The translations under genes and the position numbers were made by a program. A DNA stretch of 64,000 nt. Source: Gemmatimonadota bacterium (GTDB lineage Bacteria > Gemmatimonadota > Gemmatimonadetes > Longimicrobiales > Gaopeijiaceae). Position 1 is the first letter of the stretch, and each line of letters begins with the position of its first letter. The stretch covers positions 1-64,000 of the forward strand of contig JAJDXM010000057.1 in NCBI GenBank assembly GCA_022823225.1, given 5' to 3'. This document shows, one piece after another, positions 55,040 through 64,000 of the stretch. The notes beneath the pieces were generated by a model. The model was given only the letters and a program-made list of their open reading frames with translations. It was not told the DNA's origin and did not search any database.

Positions 55040-55506
55040 CGAGCGTTCTGGGTATGCATGTGTTGCCTCTCTTCCGTGTGTCCCAAGACTGATCCTGCCA
55101 AGATCGGCGCTGGGACCCGGCACGTCGCCGCCTTGGGTATCGCGATAATATCGTTGTATTGGCCTGTATGATGATGTGCCAATCATGGTAGCAGGTCGCA
55201 CGTGACGCCATGATCCATTACATTGGTTGCCCACTCAGATAACCAACTCGTCACGGTGGACGTTGCCACGTCCCGCGAAGGGTTTGCGTCTGGCGGCCCG
55301 ACCAGGCCGAGCTCCGACACACCCGAAATCCGAGGCACCGAGACAGGGTTCACGCCGACGATGATCTCTGACTATTGGACCCCCTCGTCAGGAGCCGAGC
55401 CGCGTGCGGACGCAGACCAGTCGTACTGCAGCGCGAGTGCGTGGCAGCCTGGGCGCCCTGGTCCTGAGCTTCCGTTCACAACTCATCCTCTGAGGGAGGT
55501 AGTGCC
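55040..55506. other. Gene-free stretch
   Basis: No supported frame. The palindrome TATCGCGATA at 55137-55146 and A/T-rich sequence around it may hold a promoter for the lipoprotein gene. Confidence 0.35.
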
Positions 55507-56478
55507 ATGAGATGGATCTTCGCAGTGCTCGCCGCCGTTACGTTGACCGCCACCGCATGCACGGACGGGTTCGTGCTTGAACCTCTAGTCGGCCCGGCCG
55601 GCGATCCTCTCACCTCGGCCACGGCAGACGACTGTCCGCCCTACATCGAGATCTGCGGCCCGGTCGACCCAGGCGGCGGCGGCAGCACCTCGCTGCCCAT
55701 CGACGTTGCGAACGGATGGAACGGCGCGGACTGCCGGAACACTTCGATGGGTGGTGGGGATTCTGACGGCGACGGCCTGAACGACAGGTGCGAATTCGAT
55801 GTGGCCCATGCCTTCGCCCCGGTCCTGAAGTTCGATCCCGGCGACGACACAACCCGCGACGAATACTATGTCGTCATGCCCGGCAGCGGGTCGAGAATCA
55901 TGATCTTCTACGCCTTCGGGTATCATAGGGATCACGGGTACGCCTTCGGGCTGGGCTCCCATAACGGCGACTCCGAGTTCCTCGTGTTCGAGACCTTCCC
56001 GCCCACGGACAACAACGACCCGTGGCGCCTGAGCCGGGCCTACCTTTCCGCGCACCGTGGCGAGACCTTCGCCGGCAACGATGTCGACTCGTCCGTGCTC
56101 GTCTTCGGCAGCACGCTGCAGACGGGCTGGGAGGGCCGTCCACTCATATGGGTCGCGAAGAACAAGCACGCGAACTACGTGTCGCAGATCGCGTGCGATA
56201 GCGGCGCCGGCACGCTCGACGACTGCGACAACAACACGGTCACCGGCTGGTTTTGGGTGTACGAGAACGGCAACCTCGGCCAAAGCGACAGCCGCACGTA
56301 CGACCGGGCCGGCTGTGCCGTGCCCAGCCGGTCCATCAGCAACGAGCGGGAGTGCTACTGGGAATGGGGTCACAAGTTCCTCGGTTGGCAGGAGTGGGAC
56401 GGAAAGGGCTCGACCAGCTACCACTACCTGCTGAGCGACTTCGGCTTCGACGGCGATGAGGCCCACATCAACGGTTGA
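55507..56478 (+). CDS. Lipoprotein of unknown function
   Basis: A 323-residue exported protein with the lipobox TATAC (about residues 14-18). The mature part has a Ser/Gly-rich linker, an Asp-rich segment (GGGDSDGDGLNDRCEFD) of the calcium-binding thrombospondin-3-like type, then a beta-rich domain with HRDHGYAFGLGSHNGDSE and WEGRPLIWVAKNKHANYV, reminiscent of Vps62/NPP1-like folds. Six or more cysteines could form disulphides. GGGAGG seven bases before the ATG supports the start. Function unknown. Confidence 0.72.
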   Translation: MRWIFAVLAAVTLTATACTDGFVLEPLVGPAGDPLTSATADDCPPYIEICGPVDPGGGGSTSLPIDVANGWNGADCRNTSMGGGDSDGDGLNDRCEFDVAHAFAPVLKFDPGDDTTRDEYYVVMPGSGSRIMIFYAFGYHRDHGYAFGLGSHNGDSEFLVFETFPPTDNNDPWRLSRAYLSAHRGETFAGNDVDSSVLVFGSTLQTGWEGRPLIWVAKNKHANYVSQIACDSGAGTLDDCDNNTVTGWFWVYENGNLGQSDSRTYDRAGCAVPSRSISNERECYWEWGHKFLGWQEWDGKGSTSYHYLLSDFGFDGDEAHING

Positions 56479-57242
56479 TACGCCGTCCGCCACTAGTTTA
56501 CGCGGCCAAGCTCTACGACCATCCGCTGGTGAGCACGCTGGCGACCGAGAAGAAGCTGCCGTCCTACATCGGGTCCGGAACGTTCGCATCGGCACTCGTG
56601 GACCTGCTCGCCCACGGCGAGGAGGGCCAGTCCGCTGCGGACACCGAAGACGACCAGTCCAACGCGGACACCAAGGACAGAGCGGCGCAGTTGATCCGCA
56701 GTGTGAGCCGCGACCCCGTACTCGGACGGGCCCTGCGTGCGTTGAGCAGCACCGGGGCCGAGACGGTGGCTGAGCTCCGAACCGAAATCGCCGCATGGTT
56801 CGACGATGGCATGAACCGCGTCTCCGGCTGGTACCGAAGGCAAACACAGTGGATCATCTTCGCTATCGGAGCGGGTGTCACGCTGTTCGCAAACGCGAGC
56901 ACGCTCCATGTGGCGGGCGACCTATGGCGGGACGACATGCTTCGCTACTCCGTTGCTCAGGAGACGGTGTCGATGGCGTCCACGACGCCGAGCCCCGACT
57001 CGCTGCAGGCTTCGGAAGCTCTCCTCGCGTCATTCCCCGTGGGATGGGAGGACGAAGACCCGTTGGGCATCAGGGAAGGGGTGCCGGACTGGTCTTGCGG
57101 GACTTGGTTCGCACACCTGATGGGGTGGATCCTGACGGCCGCAGCCGTTTCGCTCGGCGCGCCGTTCTGGTTCGATCTCCTGGGCCGGGTGGCGAAGTTG
57201 CGGGGCACGGGGAAGCGGCCAGCAGCCGGGCCAACGGGATAA
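56475..57242 (+). CDS. Membrane protein, paralogue 2 (N-terminally shortened)
   Basis: A 255-residue product whose frame overlaps the end of the lipoprotein gene; the TTG at 56475 has no ribosome site and the true start is doubtful. It keeps LPSYIGSGTFASALVDLLAH, WFDDGMNRVSGWYRRQTQ, one transmembrane helix (WIIFAIGAGVTLFANA) and the C-terminal helix (WILTAAAVSLGAPFWFDLLG) that paralogue 1 lost to a stop. The N-terminal membrane segment of the family is absent. The IS481 remnant begins directly after its stop. Confidence 0.6.
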   Translation: MIRRPPLVYAAKLYDHPLVSTLATEKKLPSYIGSGTFASALVDLLAHGEEGQSAADTEDDQSNADTKDRAAQLIRSVSRDPVLGRALRALSSTGAETVAELRTEIAAWFDDGMNRVSGWYRRQTQWIIFAIGAGVTLFANASTLHVAGDLWRDDMLRYSVAQETVSMASTTPSPDSLQASEALLASFPVGWEDEDPLGIREGVPDWSCGTWFAHLMGWILTAAAVSLGAPFWFDLLGRVAKLRGTGKRPAAGPTG

Positions 57243-57264
57243 GTAAACGCGGCACCACCGGCTT

Positions 57265-57957
57265 GTGAGGCTGGAAGAGACGGTCCGGAAGAGGAAGATG
57301 AAGCTGACCGAGGAGCAGATCCAGGCGCTGGAGCGCTTCGACCCCGAGTACCGCGAGCGACACATCCAGGTGGGCGCCACGGGCGAGCTGGTGGCCGTGG
57401 ACACCTTCTTCGCGGGCACGCTGAAGGGGGTGGGCAAGGTCTACATCCAGACCGTGCTGGACTGCTTCAGCCGCTTCGTCTGGGCCCGGCTGTACACCTC
57501 GAAGATGCCGGTGACCGCCGTTCAGGTTCTGAACAACCACGCACTGCCGTTCTTCGAGAAGCACGCCGTGAAGGTCCAGACGATCCTGAGCGACAACGGC
57601 CGCGAGTACTGCGGCAGGCCGGACAAGCACCCCTACGAGCTCTTCCTGCAGCTCGAGGAGATCGAACACCGCACCACGAAGGTCGGCAGGCCCCAGTCGA
57701 ACGGCTTCATCGAGCGCTTCCACCGCACGCTCCTCGAAGAGCACCTCCGGATCAAGGGTCGAACGACCTGGTACGAAGCGCTCGACGAAACGCGGAAGGA
57801 CCTGGACGGCCATCTTGAGACCTACAACACCCGCAGGCCTCACCGCGGCCGAGGGATGGAGGGCAGAACGCCCTACGAGGTATTCAAGGCCGGGATCCCG
57901 CGAAAGCGGCGCACCCGGAAGCCCTCAGCCAGAAAGGAGGTCACGACCGCAGCGTAG
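57265..57957 (+). pseudogene. IS481-type transposase, N-terminally truncated
   Basis: A 230-residue DDE integrase domain: GELVAVDTFFAG (first Asp), ILSDNGREYCG (second Asp), then QSNGFIERFHRTLLEEH (Glu) and HRGRGMEGRTPYEVF at the end. The N-terminal DNA-binding half is missing: the frame meets a stop at 57244, where the membrane-protein gene also ends. The element is a 3' fragment and is followed by two copies of a likely terminal repeat. Confidence 0.82.
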
Positions 57958-57964
57958 ACCTGAC

Positions 57965-58046
57965 CTCGGCGAGGCCGGGTGTCAGGTGATTACTGTACTT
58001 GTACACTCGGCGAGGCCAGGTGTCATGTGCATACCATACTTGTACA
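57965..58046 (+). repeat. Two tandem 41-bp repeats, probable IS481 ends
   Basis: Units 57965-58005 and 58006-58046 differ at about seven positions; both carry GGTGTCA and end in TACTTGTACA. They follow the transposase fragment and probably represent two right ends left by separate insertions. Confidence 0.65.
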
Positions 58047-58244
58047 GCCCGAGGTGACCTACATCACACGACCCTTCACTCGCTGATCACGTGGCCTCAG
58101 CACTCGAACTGAAAGTTCCACACGCGGCGCTGAGAGGCACTATGAGTTCTTACCGAACCCACACGCCGCCAGGGCCCGTGGAAGATCCCTGGCTATCGGA
58201 CAATTGTCTTTGCACAGATACGGTAGGCGCGATACCCATTATAG

Positions 58245-61200
58245 CTACAAATATCTGTTGAATTCACCTTCAATTTCGCCGAGTGGTTTCGGGAGCAGCC
58301 AAAGTGCTTTCGAGACGCGACCGAAATAGATTGTCACAATATCTCTTTGCCCCGGGAATCGATCCGCCAATGCCTCCAGCAAGTATTTCACCACACCAAC
58401 GAGCACACCTCGCCCAATCGGTGAAAGGGCCAATCGACGTACAAATGCCGAGAACTCCCTCGCCGCCCACGGCGGGTCCATCGCACAGAGGTTGTCTATA
58501 GCACCCGTGAACCTACTGCCCAGTTGAAACTGATCGTCACGAATCGAGTGCTCCAAGTACTCAGCGTCCACCGGGATCACTCGATAGCCGAGTTCAATCA
58601 ACCTGCCAATACAATCACGAAACGTGGTTTCGCTCACCAGTCCACGACTCATTGCCCTTTCGAGTAGTGTGTACGTCGAAAACCCCGTCGATCCTCGGAT
58701 GCCTTGCCCGTATCCTCGCAAAGCCAAGTCATCTGCGTAAACAGGCGTACTCTCGCTTGCCAACATAAACGCATCAAAGGAAGACCAGCCGATGAACTCA
58801 CGAATCTCTTCCCACTTTTCCTTCAGTGCGTCCACCGGGCGTATCACAGTGGTTGGAACCGCATTCACCCATTGCAGCAGAGCCTCCACCTCCCGCAACC
58901 CGCCTTCCAAGATCGATGCCGGCGCTTCCGACAACACAACCCTACCGCCTTCCAATCCTAAACTCCTGAGTTTCCCCCCCGCTATCCTTTCGCGGATCAT
59001 GTCTATATCACGCCGTAGCTCTACCGGAAGCGATGCCGGGATTATAATGTGGTCAAACATCTCGCTCACTACATGCAGCATTCCGATTTCACGCAGCGTT
59101 ATGATCGCCGACGTGTGGCACACCACCCCTTCAGCTGTTTCCAACGCTCGCCGTGGTGCTTCCAAGGAAATCTCTGAACCAGATTCTACCAGCAACCCAC
59201 AGGGCAGGTGCCGAGCATGCATGTACGCGTCCAGGTACGGGCGTCGATTATATACGGAAAAGACAGATACCGGGATTTTCCCTTGCATATACAAATCGTC
59301 TGGCACAGCCTGTGCGTCTTGCCTTTTTTGAAGCATCGGCAATATGTGTGACAAAAAATGCACAGAGTCCGGATCTCCAAGCCTTATCATCTGTATTGGG
59401 CTTTCCTCTAGTGAAATCCGTTGCGATGTGCGCTCGAAGACCTTCTGGTAGGCTCGTGCCCAAATGGTCAAGAGCTCTCTTACCTCATATCGCTGAGGAT
59501 CAACATCCATTGGCCGTAGTGTTGCCGACTCACCAACTCGTTTTCCCAGCAGCCGTTCTGCTTCCGAGGAGTCCACGGCAACCTCATTGACCCTGCTTGC
59601 CTCAAGTTCCGCATCGAGCAGCCAGTAGCTGGTGTCATTGCCCTCCTCGTCCACGAGGCGAACCCAAGTGTTGCTTGCTACCGTCGTCGGCGTTGCTCTC
59701 GCGAGGACACCGTCCGGCGCCCTCAGGAAGACCGCGACGTACACCGCTTCAACGTCTACACTTGTCGCAGCCTCTCTCATTGCCCGATATGCGGTCTTGA
59801 TTGCCGAATCATGGTCACCCAACTTGCTTAGTATCTTGGCCACCTCGGTCTTCACAGCCACCGAAAGATCACGGCACCGATGCAACTCCCTCGCGACGGC
59901 CAGCGCCTCGTTTTCCTCTCCCTTCATGGATAACACCCACGCAAGGTGAAGCTCGGCTCGGCCATCTTTGGTGCCGTCGCGTGCGATTAGTTCTTCAAGC
60001 AAGAGAACAGCATTGTCGTAGTCGTCTCTCCGGATCGCAATGTCAATTGCTATACCAATCCCCCAATCCGGTACGGGATCGAAGCGCCTGTCGATCAACT
60101 CAACAGTGCTTGCGATGGTATCCCATCTTTTGAGCGTTACAAGCGTCTCACAATAGGATGCCCATACACTCTCCGGGGCACCGTCGAGTCCGACCTCCTC
60201 TACAATCTCGAGCACCTTCGGCCGCGATCCCATCGCCGCAGCTGCCGACGCGTACTCATATCCGACTTCTCGTCTTATTTCATTTGGAGCGGTTTGAAAC
60301 GCTCGTTCATAGCATCTCAGCGCATTCGCGTCATCGCCGTTTTGCTTCCACAATCGACCGTTGAATACGTCAACCATGTGAGTCGGCGCCCTATTACCTA
60401 TTGTTGCGACAACCGATGCCGCTACGTCCGGCATGCTCTTCCGCGTCGCAAGATCGGCTAACCCTATCCACACCGCTACAGGAACCGCGTCATCCGCACC
60501 ATCAAGGGCCTCGAGAATAGACCGCTTGATCTCGTCATCATTCCCATCACATTCTGCCACTACGTGCGCTCTCAGTGCCCATTGCGTAACACTCATTCCA
60601 TCGGTGCCGATAGTGTCCAAGACCGAGAGGGCCTCTTCATACTGCTCCCCACATGCTAGTGTATAGACCCATGTAACAATCGCTTCTGGTGCCCTTGGAT
60701 TCTCGTCGTACGCACTTCGCGCATCCCGTGCGGCACCTTCAGCGTCGCCCGTACGCATGCATAACGCAGCCCGACAGGACAACGCTCGGGCCCGCCAGGG
60801 AGAGTCGCCATGCCGCGCAAGTTCCGCGAACGCCACCTGAAGCAGGTCATGAATGAGGATTTCGTCATCGCGGCTCATCCTCTCTCCTGGAACAGGAGTG
60901 CACAGGTAAAGTAACGTTTCAGCAGCGACCAACAATCTGAGAACGTCTGGTCCGATAAAATCGCATGCCCTCTTAGTCGTTGCGATTGCTTCCGTACCTC
61001 TACCCTTGTTCATCTGGCCGATTGCCAGGGCAAGCACTACCTTCGGGTTGTCCTGAAGTTCCGTTGGCAAGTCGTCGATTGTGTCAACCCCAACTCCGCC
61101 GCTCGCTTTTAGCTGCCAGGCGACCTCGTGAATTGGATCGGCCACCAACACCTCGGCTAACCTCCCCGACGCTCGTTCATCGTATCCCATCGCGATATCT

Positions 61201-61979
61201 GCGTGCGCAAGCAAAACGTTCGCCATGTTATCGTCCGGTATGTGACGACGCGCTCTTCGAACGAAGCGCTCCGCTTCCTCTGGTTTACCCATGTCGATCA
61301 TTGAGGATCCAATGTTGATATTGATCCGATAAAACAGTCGTTTGTCGACTATTTTTTCCGATGTCGCCTCTCTCCCAATCTGTCGATATTGGGCAACTGC
61401 AGCTTCGGTGTGGCCTTGCTCTCGAAGTCGGTTAGCCGAATCGACTTTCCTGTGCCATTCCGAGAGCTCACGGTCTAACGACTCAGTGAACTCACTGCTT
61501 CCCAGTATTCCACTTGTAGTTTGGGGACTGGATGTAATGAGTTGTTCCAAGCGTTCCTGGCGTCGATGGCTGTCTTGCAGAATCGTAGTCTCAGAATGCT
61601 GAATGCGTTGCAGAACGTGCCACTCAGGCGACCCAACGCCAACGGCCTCAGCAGCCAGTCGGTCGACAAATCGTTGTAGGATTTCGGCAGCAGCTTCAGG
61701 GGTCAAACCGGGTATCGTCGCGTTATCAACAAAAAGACCCACCAGGGTGCCAGCTGTGGACTCGCTTTCGTCGCCGCCTACAATGGCTTCCAATGCAGTC
61801 TGGGCATCAGGGTGCCGGACGAAAGTCAAAATGGACTCTGGTATCTCGGCCTTGAATACCGGAAAGTCGCCCTGCAGTCTTCCTATGGCGCGCTGCAGTG
61901 GCGCTTCCTTATCGTCGCCATTCGCGATCTTGTGAAGCACTTTGGCTAAGAGCAATCCGATGTTAGCGTACTCAAGCAT
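58245..61979 (-). CDS. Giant TPR protein with GreA/B-C-like and PIN-like domains
   Basis: A 1244-residue soluble protein. After a helical N terminus, TPR-like helix pairs run from about 190 to 750 (for example AERFVRRARRHIPDDNMANV, ALRCYERAFQTAPNE). About 765-850 resembles the C-terminal domain of GreA/GreB (NTWVRLVDEEGNDTSYWLL, then ERLLGKRVGESATL and YEVREL). About 948-1110 resembles a PIN nuclease: VVCHTSAIITL, where the usual first Asp is His, PVELRRD, and VYADDLALR with Asp kept. ATG 61979 has AAGGAA nine bases upstream. GC content is clearly lower than in the neighbours. A role as a defence effector acting on RNA or RNA polymerase is inferred. Confidence 0.75.
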   Translation of the reverse strand: MLEYANIGLLLAKVLHKIANGDDKEAPLQRAIGRLQGDFPVFKAEIPESILTFVRHPDAQTALEAIVGGDESESTAGTLVGLFVDNATIPGLTPEAAAEILQRFVDRLAAEAVGVGSPEWHVLQRIQHSETTILQDSHRRQERLEQLITSSPQTTSGILGSSEFTESLDRELSEWHRKVDSANRLREQGHTEAAVAQYRQIGREATSEKIVDKRLFYRININIGSSMIDMGKPEEAERFVRRARRHIPDDNMANVLLAHADIAMGYDERASGRLAEVLVADPIHEVAWQLKASGGVGVDTIDDLPTELQDNPKVVLALAIGQMNKGRGTEAIATTKRACDFIGPDVLRLLVAAETLLYLCTPVPGERMSRDDEILIHDLLQVAFAELARHGDSPWRARALSCRAALCMRTGDAEGAARDARSAYDENPRAPEAIVTWVYTLACGEQYEEALSVLDTIGTDGMSVTQWALRAHVVAECDGNDDEIKRSILEALDGADDAVPVAVWIGLADLATRKSMPDVAASVVATIGNRAPTHMVDVFNGRLWKQNGDDANALRCYERAFQTAPNEIRREVGYEYASAAAAMGSRPKVLEIVEEVGLDGAPESVWASYCETLVTLKRWDTIASTVELIDRRFDPVPDWGIGIAIDIAIRRDDYDNAVLLLEELIARDGTKDGRAELHLAWVLSMKGEENEALAVARELHRCRDLSVAVKTEVAKILSKLGDHDSAIKTAYRAMREAATSVDVEAVYVAVFLRAPDGVLARATPTTVASNTWVRLVDEEGNDTSYWLLDAELEASRVNEVAVDSSEAERLLGKRVGESATLRPMDVDPQRYEVRELLTIWARAYQKVFERTSQRISLEESPIQMIRLGDPDSVHFLSHILPMLQKRQDAQAVPDDLYMQGKIPVSVFSVYNRRPYLDAYMHARHLPCGLLVESGSEISLEAPRRALETAEGVVCHTSAIITLREIGMLHVVSEMFDHIIIPASLPVELRRDIDMIRERIAGGKLRSLGLEGGRVVLSEAPASILEGGLREVEALLQWVNAVPTTVIRPVDALKEKWEEIREFIGWSSFDAFMLASESTPVYADDLALRGYGQGIRGSTGFSTYTLLERAMSRGLVSETTFRDCIGRLIELGYRVIPVDAEYLEHSIRDDQFQLGSRFTGAIDNLCAMDPPWAAREFSAFVRRLALSPIGRGVLVGVVKYLLEALADRFPGQRDIVTIYFGRVSKALWLLPKPLGEIEGEFNRYL

Positions 61980-62123
61980 CTTCTGGTTTCCTTGCTGACT
62001 ACCGGCTCGTGCTTCTCTGGGTAAGGAGGTCAGGTCACCAGTGCACAGCTCGGCATAACCCACTAACGAACAACGGTCACTCAGGCTAACACAGTTTCCG
62101 ACCAGGTTCAAGGCGGGCAGCGT

Positions 62124-62395
62124 CTAATCCGACGAAGTCGGCCGCCAATTTCGAGCGAAGCCGTACAAAGTGTCCTAGCCGAGCCGTTCAGCGATTCCGG
62201 GGCGCCTGATCGGCGTGGTTTAGACGAACGCAGGGTTAGCCGCCATCCAGACCGTCCGCGTCCTTCAGGACGGCCGGCACCCCCGTTACTCGCTCGTATT
62301 GCCTATTCCGACGAAGTCGTCCATCGATTCCGGGCGAAGCCGTTCGGCTGTTCCGGGCCAAGGCGTCCACCGATTCCGAGGCAAGTCGTCCGGGT
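62124..62395. repeat. IS21-type multiple terminal repeats
   Basis: About six imperfect 22-24-bp units with ATTCCG...GAAGCCGTCC-like sequence, clustered at 62124-62205 and 62303-62395, as in the ends of IS21-family elements. A degenerate IstB fragment follows. Confidence 0.6.
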
Positions 62396-62434
62396 CGAGC
62401 GGTGATCCTTGAAGGGGTGCTGGACATGGATGGA

Positions 62435-62635
62435 TCAGGCGTGGTGGGGAGGGTTATGGGCCTCCTTGGTCGAGTCGTAGAGCCGCCTCATGGAGCCACC
62501 CTTGCGGGTGATGCGGTGGGCGTTGTTGAGGAGCCGGTCGAGGATGGCGTCGCCGAAGGTGGGATCGCCGACGACGTCGTGCCAGTGGTCGACGGGGACC
62601 TGGCTGGTGAGCAGGGTGCCGCGGCGGGCATGGAA
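62435..62635 (-). pseudogene. IstB-like ATPase fragment (IS21 family)
   Basis: The minus strand encodes RGTLLTSQVPVDHWHDVVGD and then AILDRLLNNAHRI...GGSMRR, the C-terminal 65 residues of IstB, the IS21 transposition helper ATPase. The ATP-binding part is gone; the upstream sequence is unrelated. Confidence 0.8.
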
Positions 62636-62797
62636 TAGGATCACTGATCGGCATGCGCCGGAATCACGCGAACCAAGGCCTTTAGAACCGGAAGACTGGT
62701 CGGCGACTCTTCCTGCGGGTACGTCGGACGCCTGGAACCCGCGCACCGGGCACACCGCAGGGAAACCCCGTGCCATCGTCCTGAACGCAAGCTCGAC

Positions 62798-64000
62798 TCA
62801 TGCTTCTCCGGCGTTGCCGCCAGGAAGAGTCGTGGCCGCTTTCAAGGTAGGCTGCTCAGAGCCCATGGAGACACGCTTCTTCTTGGTGAGTTGGCCCCCC
62901 AGCTCGTACTCCAACTCACCTTCGAGTTTCGCAACGGCCTCGTTCTCGTCGTCGTTGGCCTTCATACGCAACTCGCTTGCTCTCTCCGCCGCGTCCGCAA
63001 TCTCTACTTCTTGCTTCACAGCTAGTCGCGGAATCGGCAGCCGTTCGATGTCCTCCGGGGCCAGGTGTGGGACCGACGTGCCGTAGGCTTGGCTCACCAC
63101 GAGGAGCTTTCCGAGGGTGGGGTGAGAAAGCACCGTCTGAAGATAGCCCGGGCGGATATCGTGTCCGTCCGCCGATAAGACAATCCTCATGAGGTCGTGC
63201 GTAACCACCTTCCCCTCGTGCCACCTGTCGGCGAGGATCGCTTGGCCGTTGATCCCGTAAATCTGTCCCGAGCACGCCATGAGCAACCAGCCGCGCTTCA
63301 CCATGTAGTCGTCGAAATCGATGCGCGTGGCTGGCAGGAGGGTTTTTTGGAGCTCCGGATTGACTTTGAAGATCGGCCCGCCGTCGAGGTACGTCGTTCC
63401 CTGCTGCTCGCCGTAGATCCTCTTGAATCGAGCAGGCAGAAAGGCGCGGGCGATCTCCCCCAATCGGACAACTGACTGAGAATTGCGCTCGTACGTCTCG
63501 CGTACCAACTGCGCGCCGGGGCTGTGTGCGAAGGCCTCAAGCCTCCGCCGTCCGTGAAAGAGCCTTGACGCCCGAACGGCGTAACCCTCTTCCGGCAGCC
63601 TCTCGGGCTGGTCGCTCATCGCGACAGCGAACTGCCGCCGGGCGGTCATGTCAAGTCGGTACGCTTCGTCGCGAGCGGCAAATACAGAGCCGATTCGGTT
63701 GTGGATCTCGTCGCGTAGTCGAGGCAGCACGGGCACCGGAATCTGTTCGAGGTGAGACACCTCAAGGTGCTTGATGACGTTTCCGTAGTGGCTTCCCCGC
63801 ATCATCGTTCGCCCGAACCGGGTGCGAAGGAACGTATACAGGTAGCTCCGCAGCGACGGGTCGTCTTCGATCTCCACGCGCAGAAGATCGTCCGAGATCA
63901 CCCGTTTGGCATGTGCCGAATAAGCGATGATGACGTTTCCCACCGTGCCCGAGCGGGTGACGAGAATGCAGCCCGGGGCCACATAACGATCTGCAATGTC
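62798..64000 (-). CDS. Type I restriction specificity subunit (HsdS-like), 5' end outside window
   Basis: At least 400 residues, open to the right edge (a GTG at 63982 is internal). Two target-recognition-type regions are visible: the first ends in HYGNVIKHLEVSHLEQIPVP, the second in GTSVPHLAPEDIERLPIPRL. Each is followed by a helical spacer such as RLRDEIHNRIGSVFAARDEA. This is the DNA-sequence-reading subunit of a type I restriction-modification enzyme or a relative. The modification and restriction subunits must lie beyond the window. The C-terminal tail is Lys/Arg- and Gly-rich. Confidence 0.8.
   Translation of the reverse strand, partial: DIADRYVAPGCILVTRSGTVGNVIIAYSAHAKRVISDDLLRVEIEDDPSLRSYLYTFLRTRFGRTMMRGSHYGNVIKHLEVSHLEQIPVPVLPRLRDEIHNRIGSVFAARDEAYRLDMTARRQFAVAMSDQPERLPEEGYAVRASRLFHGRRRLEAFAHSPGAQLVRETYERNSQSVVRLGEIARAFLPARFKRIYGEQQGTTYLDGGPIFKVNPELQKTLLPATRIDFDDYMVKRGWLLMACSGQIYGINGQAILADRWHEGKVVTHDLMRIVLSADGHDIRPGYLQTVLSHPTLGKLLVVSQAYGTSVPHLAPEDIERLPIPRLAVKQEVEIADAAERASELRMKANDDENEAVAKLEGELEYELGGQLTKKKRVSMGSEQPTLKAATTLPGGNAGEA

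Noticed and set aside
62124-62395. Possible CRISPR or iteron origin
   Set aside because: The imperfect 22-24-bp units have no spacers, and the adjacent IstB fragment explains them as IS21 ends.

Overview
The window is high-GC bacterial DNA with many GTG and TTG starts and tight ATGA or TGATG gene overlaps. Five secreted six-bladed beta-propeller proteins, a GWxTD-like secreted protein and several lipoproteins suggest Gemmatimonadota. That assignment rests on gene content only, because there is no rRNA or other phylogenetic marker. No tRNA, rRNA or CRISPR array was seen.

Layout. 1-1137: 3' part of a tyrosine recombinase. 1.4-7.4 kb: acyltransferase / RND pump / DHA2 transporter operon. 7.5-12.2 kb: secreted proteins, one of which uses the promoter and start codon of a decayed RelB antitoxin gene. 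12.4-17.8 kb: defence-type genes (AAA ATPase, RelB/YafQ, Mrr-like endonuclease, broken DUF91 nuclease, methyltransferase-like protein, SPL-type radical SAM protein). 17.9-24.3 kb (+) and 33.8-27.4 kb (-): two diverged, convergent copies of a three-gene cassette, DUF6361 protein / PLD-like protein / large SF2 helicase. Between them lie a DUF429-HIT fusion and an HNH endonuclease. 33.9-47.2 kb: GIY-YIG-like protein, several toxin-antitoxin loci in all states of decay, a serine hydrolase lipoprotein, an IrrE-type peptidase, beta-propeller genes (two recently duplicated around an Rpn-like nuclease). 47.3-51.5 kb: a cysteine-peptidase-like gene convergent with a ubiquitin-like operon (Ubl, E2-like, E1-JAB fusion, XRE). 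51.8-58.0 kb: damaged membrane-protein paralogues, a 22-residue-repeat protein, a lipoprotein and a truncated IS481-type transposase. 58.2-62.0 kb: a 1244-residue TPR protein with GreA/B-C-like and PIN-like domains. 62.1-62.6 kb: IS21-type remnant. 62.8-64.0 kb: a type I restriction specificity subunit running off the edge.

How it fits together. This looks like an accessory (defence) island assembled by repeated insertion, duplication and deletion. The helicase cassettes are the best candidate for an undescribed system: the gene order, overlaps and motifs are kept in two clearly diverged copies, which implies selection as a unit. A 42-bp element occurs four times in the same orientation (7435, 12216, 24847, 27328) and marks off 7.4-27.4 kb into segments. 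One segment contains exactly the HNH and DUF429-HIT genes, so it may be a mobile cassette boundary or a shared regulatory site. The ubiquitin-like operon is notable because its Ubl lacks a terminal diglycine and its E2-like protein has no cysteine.
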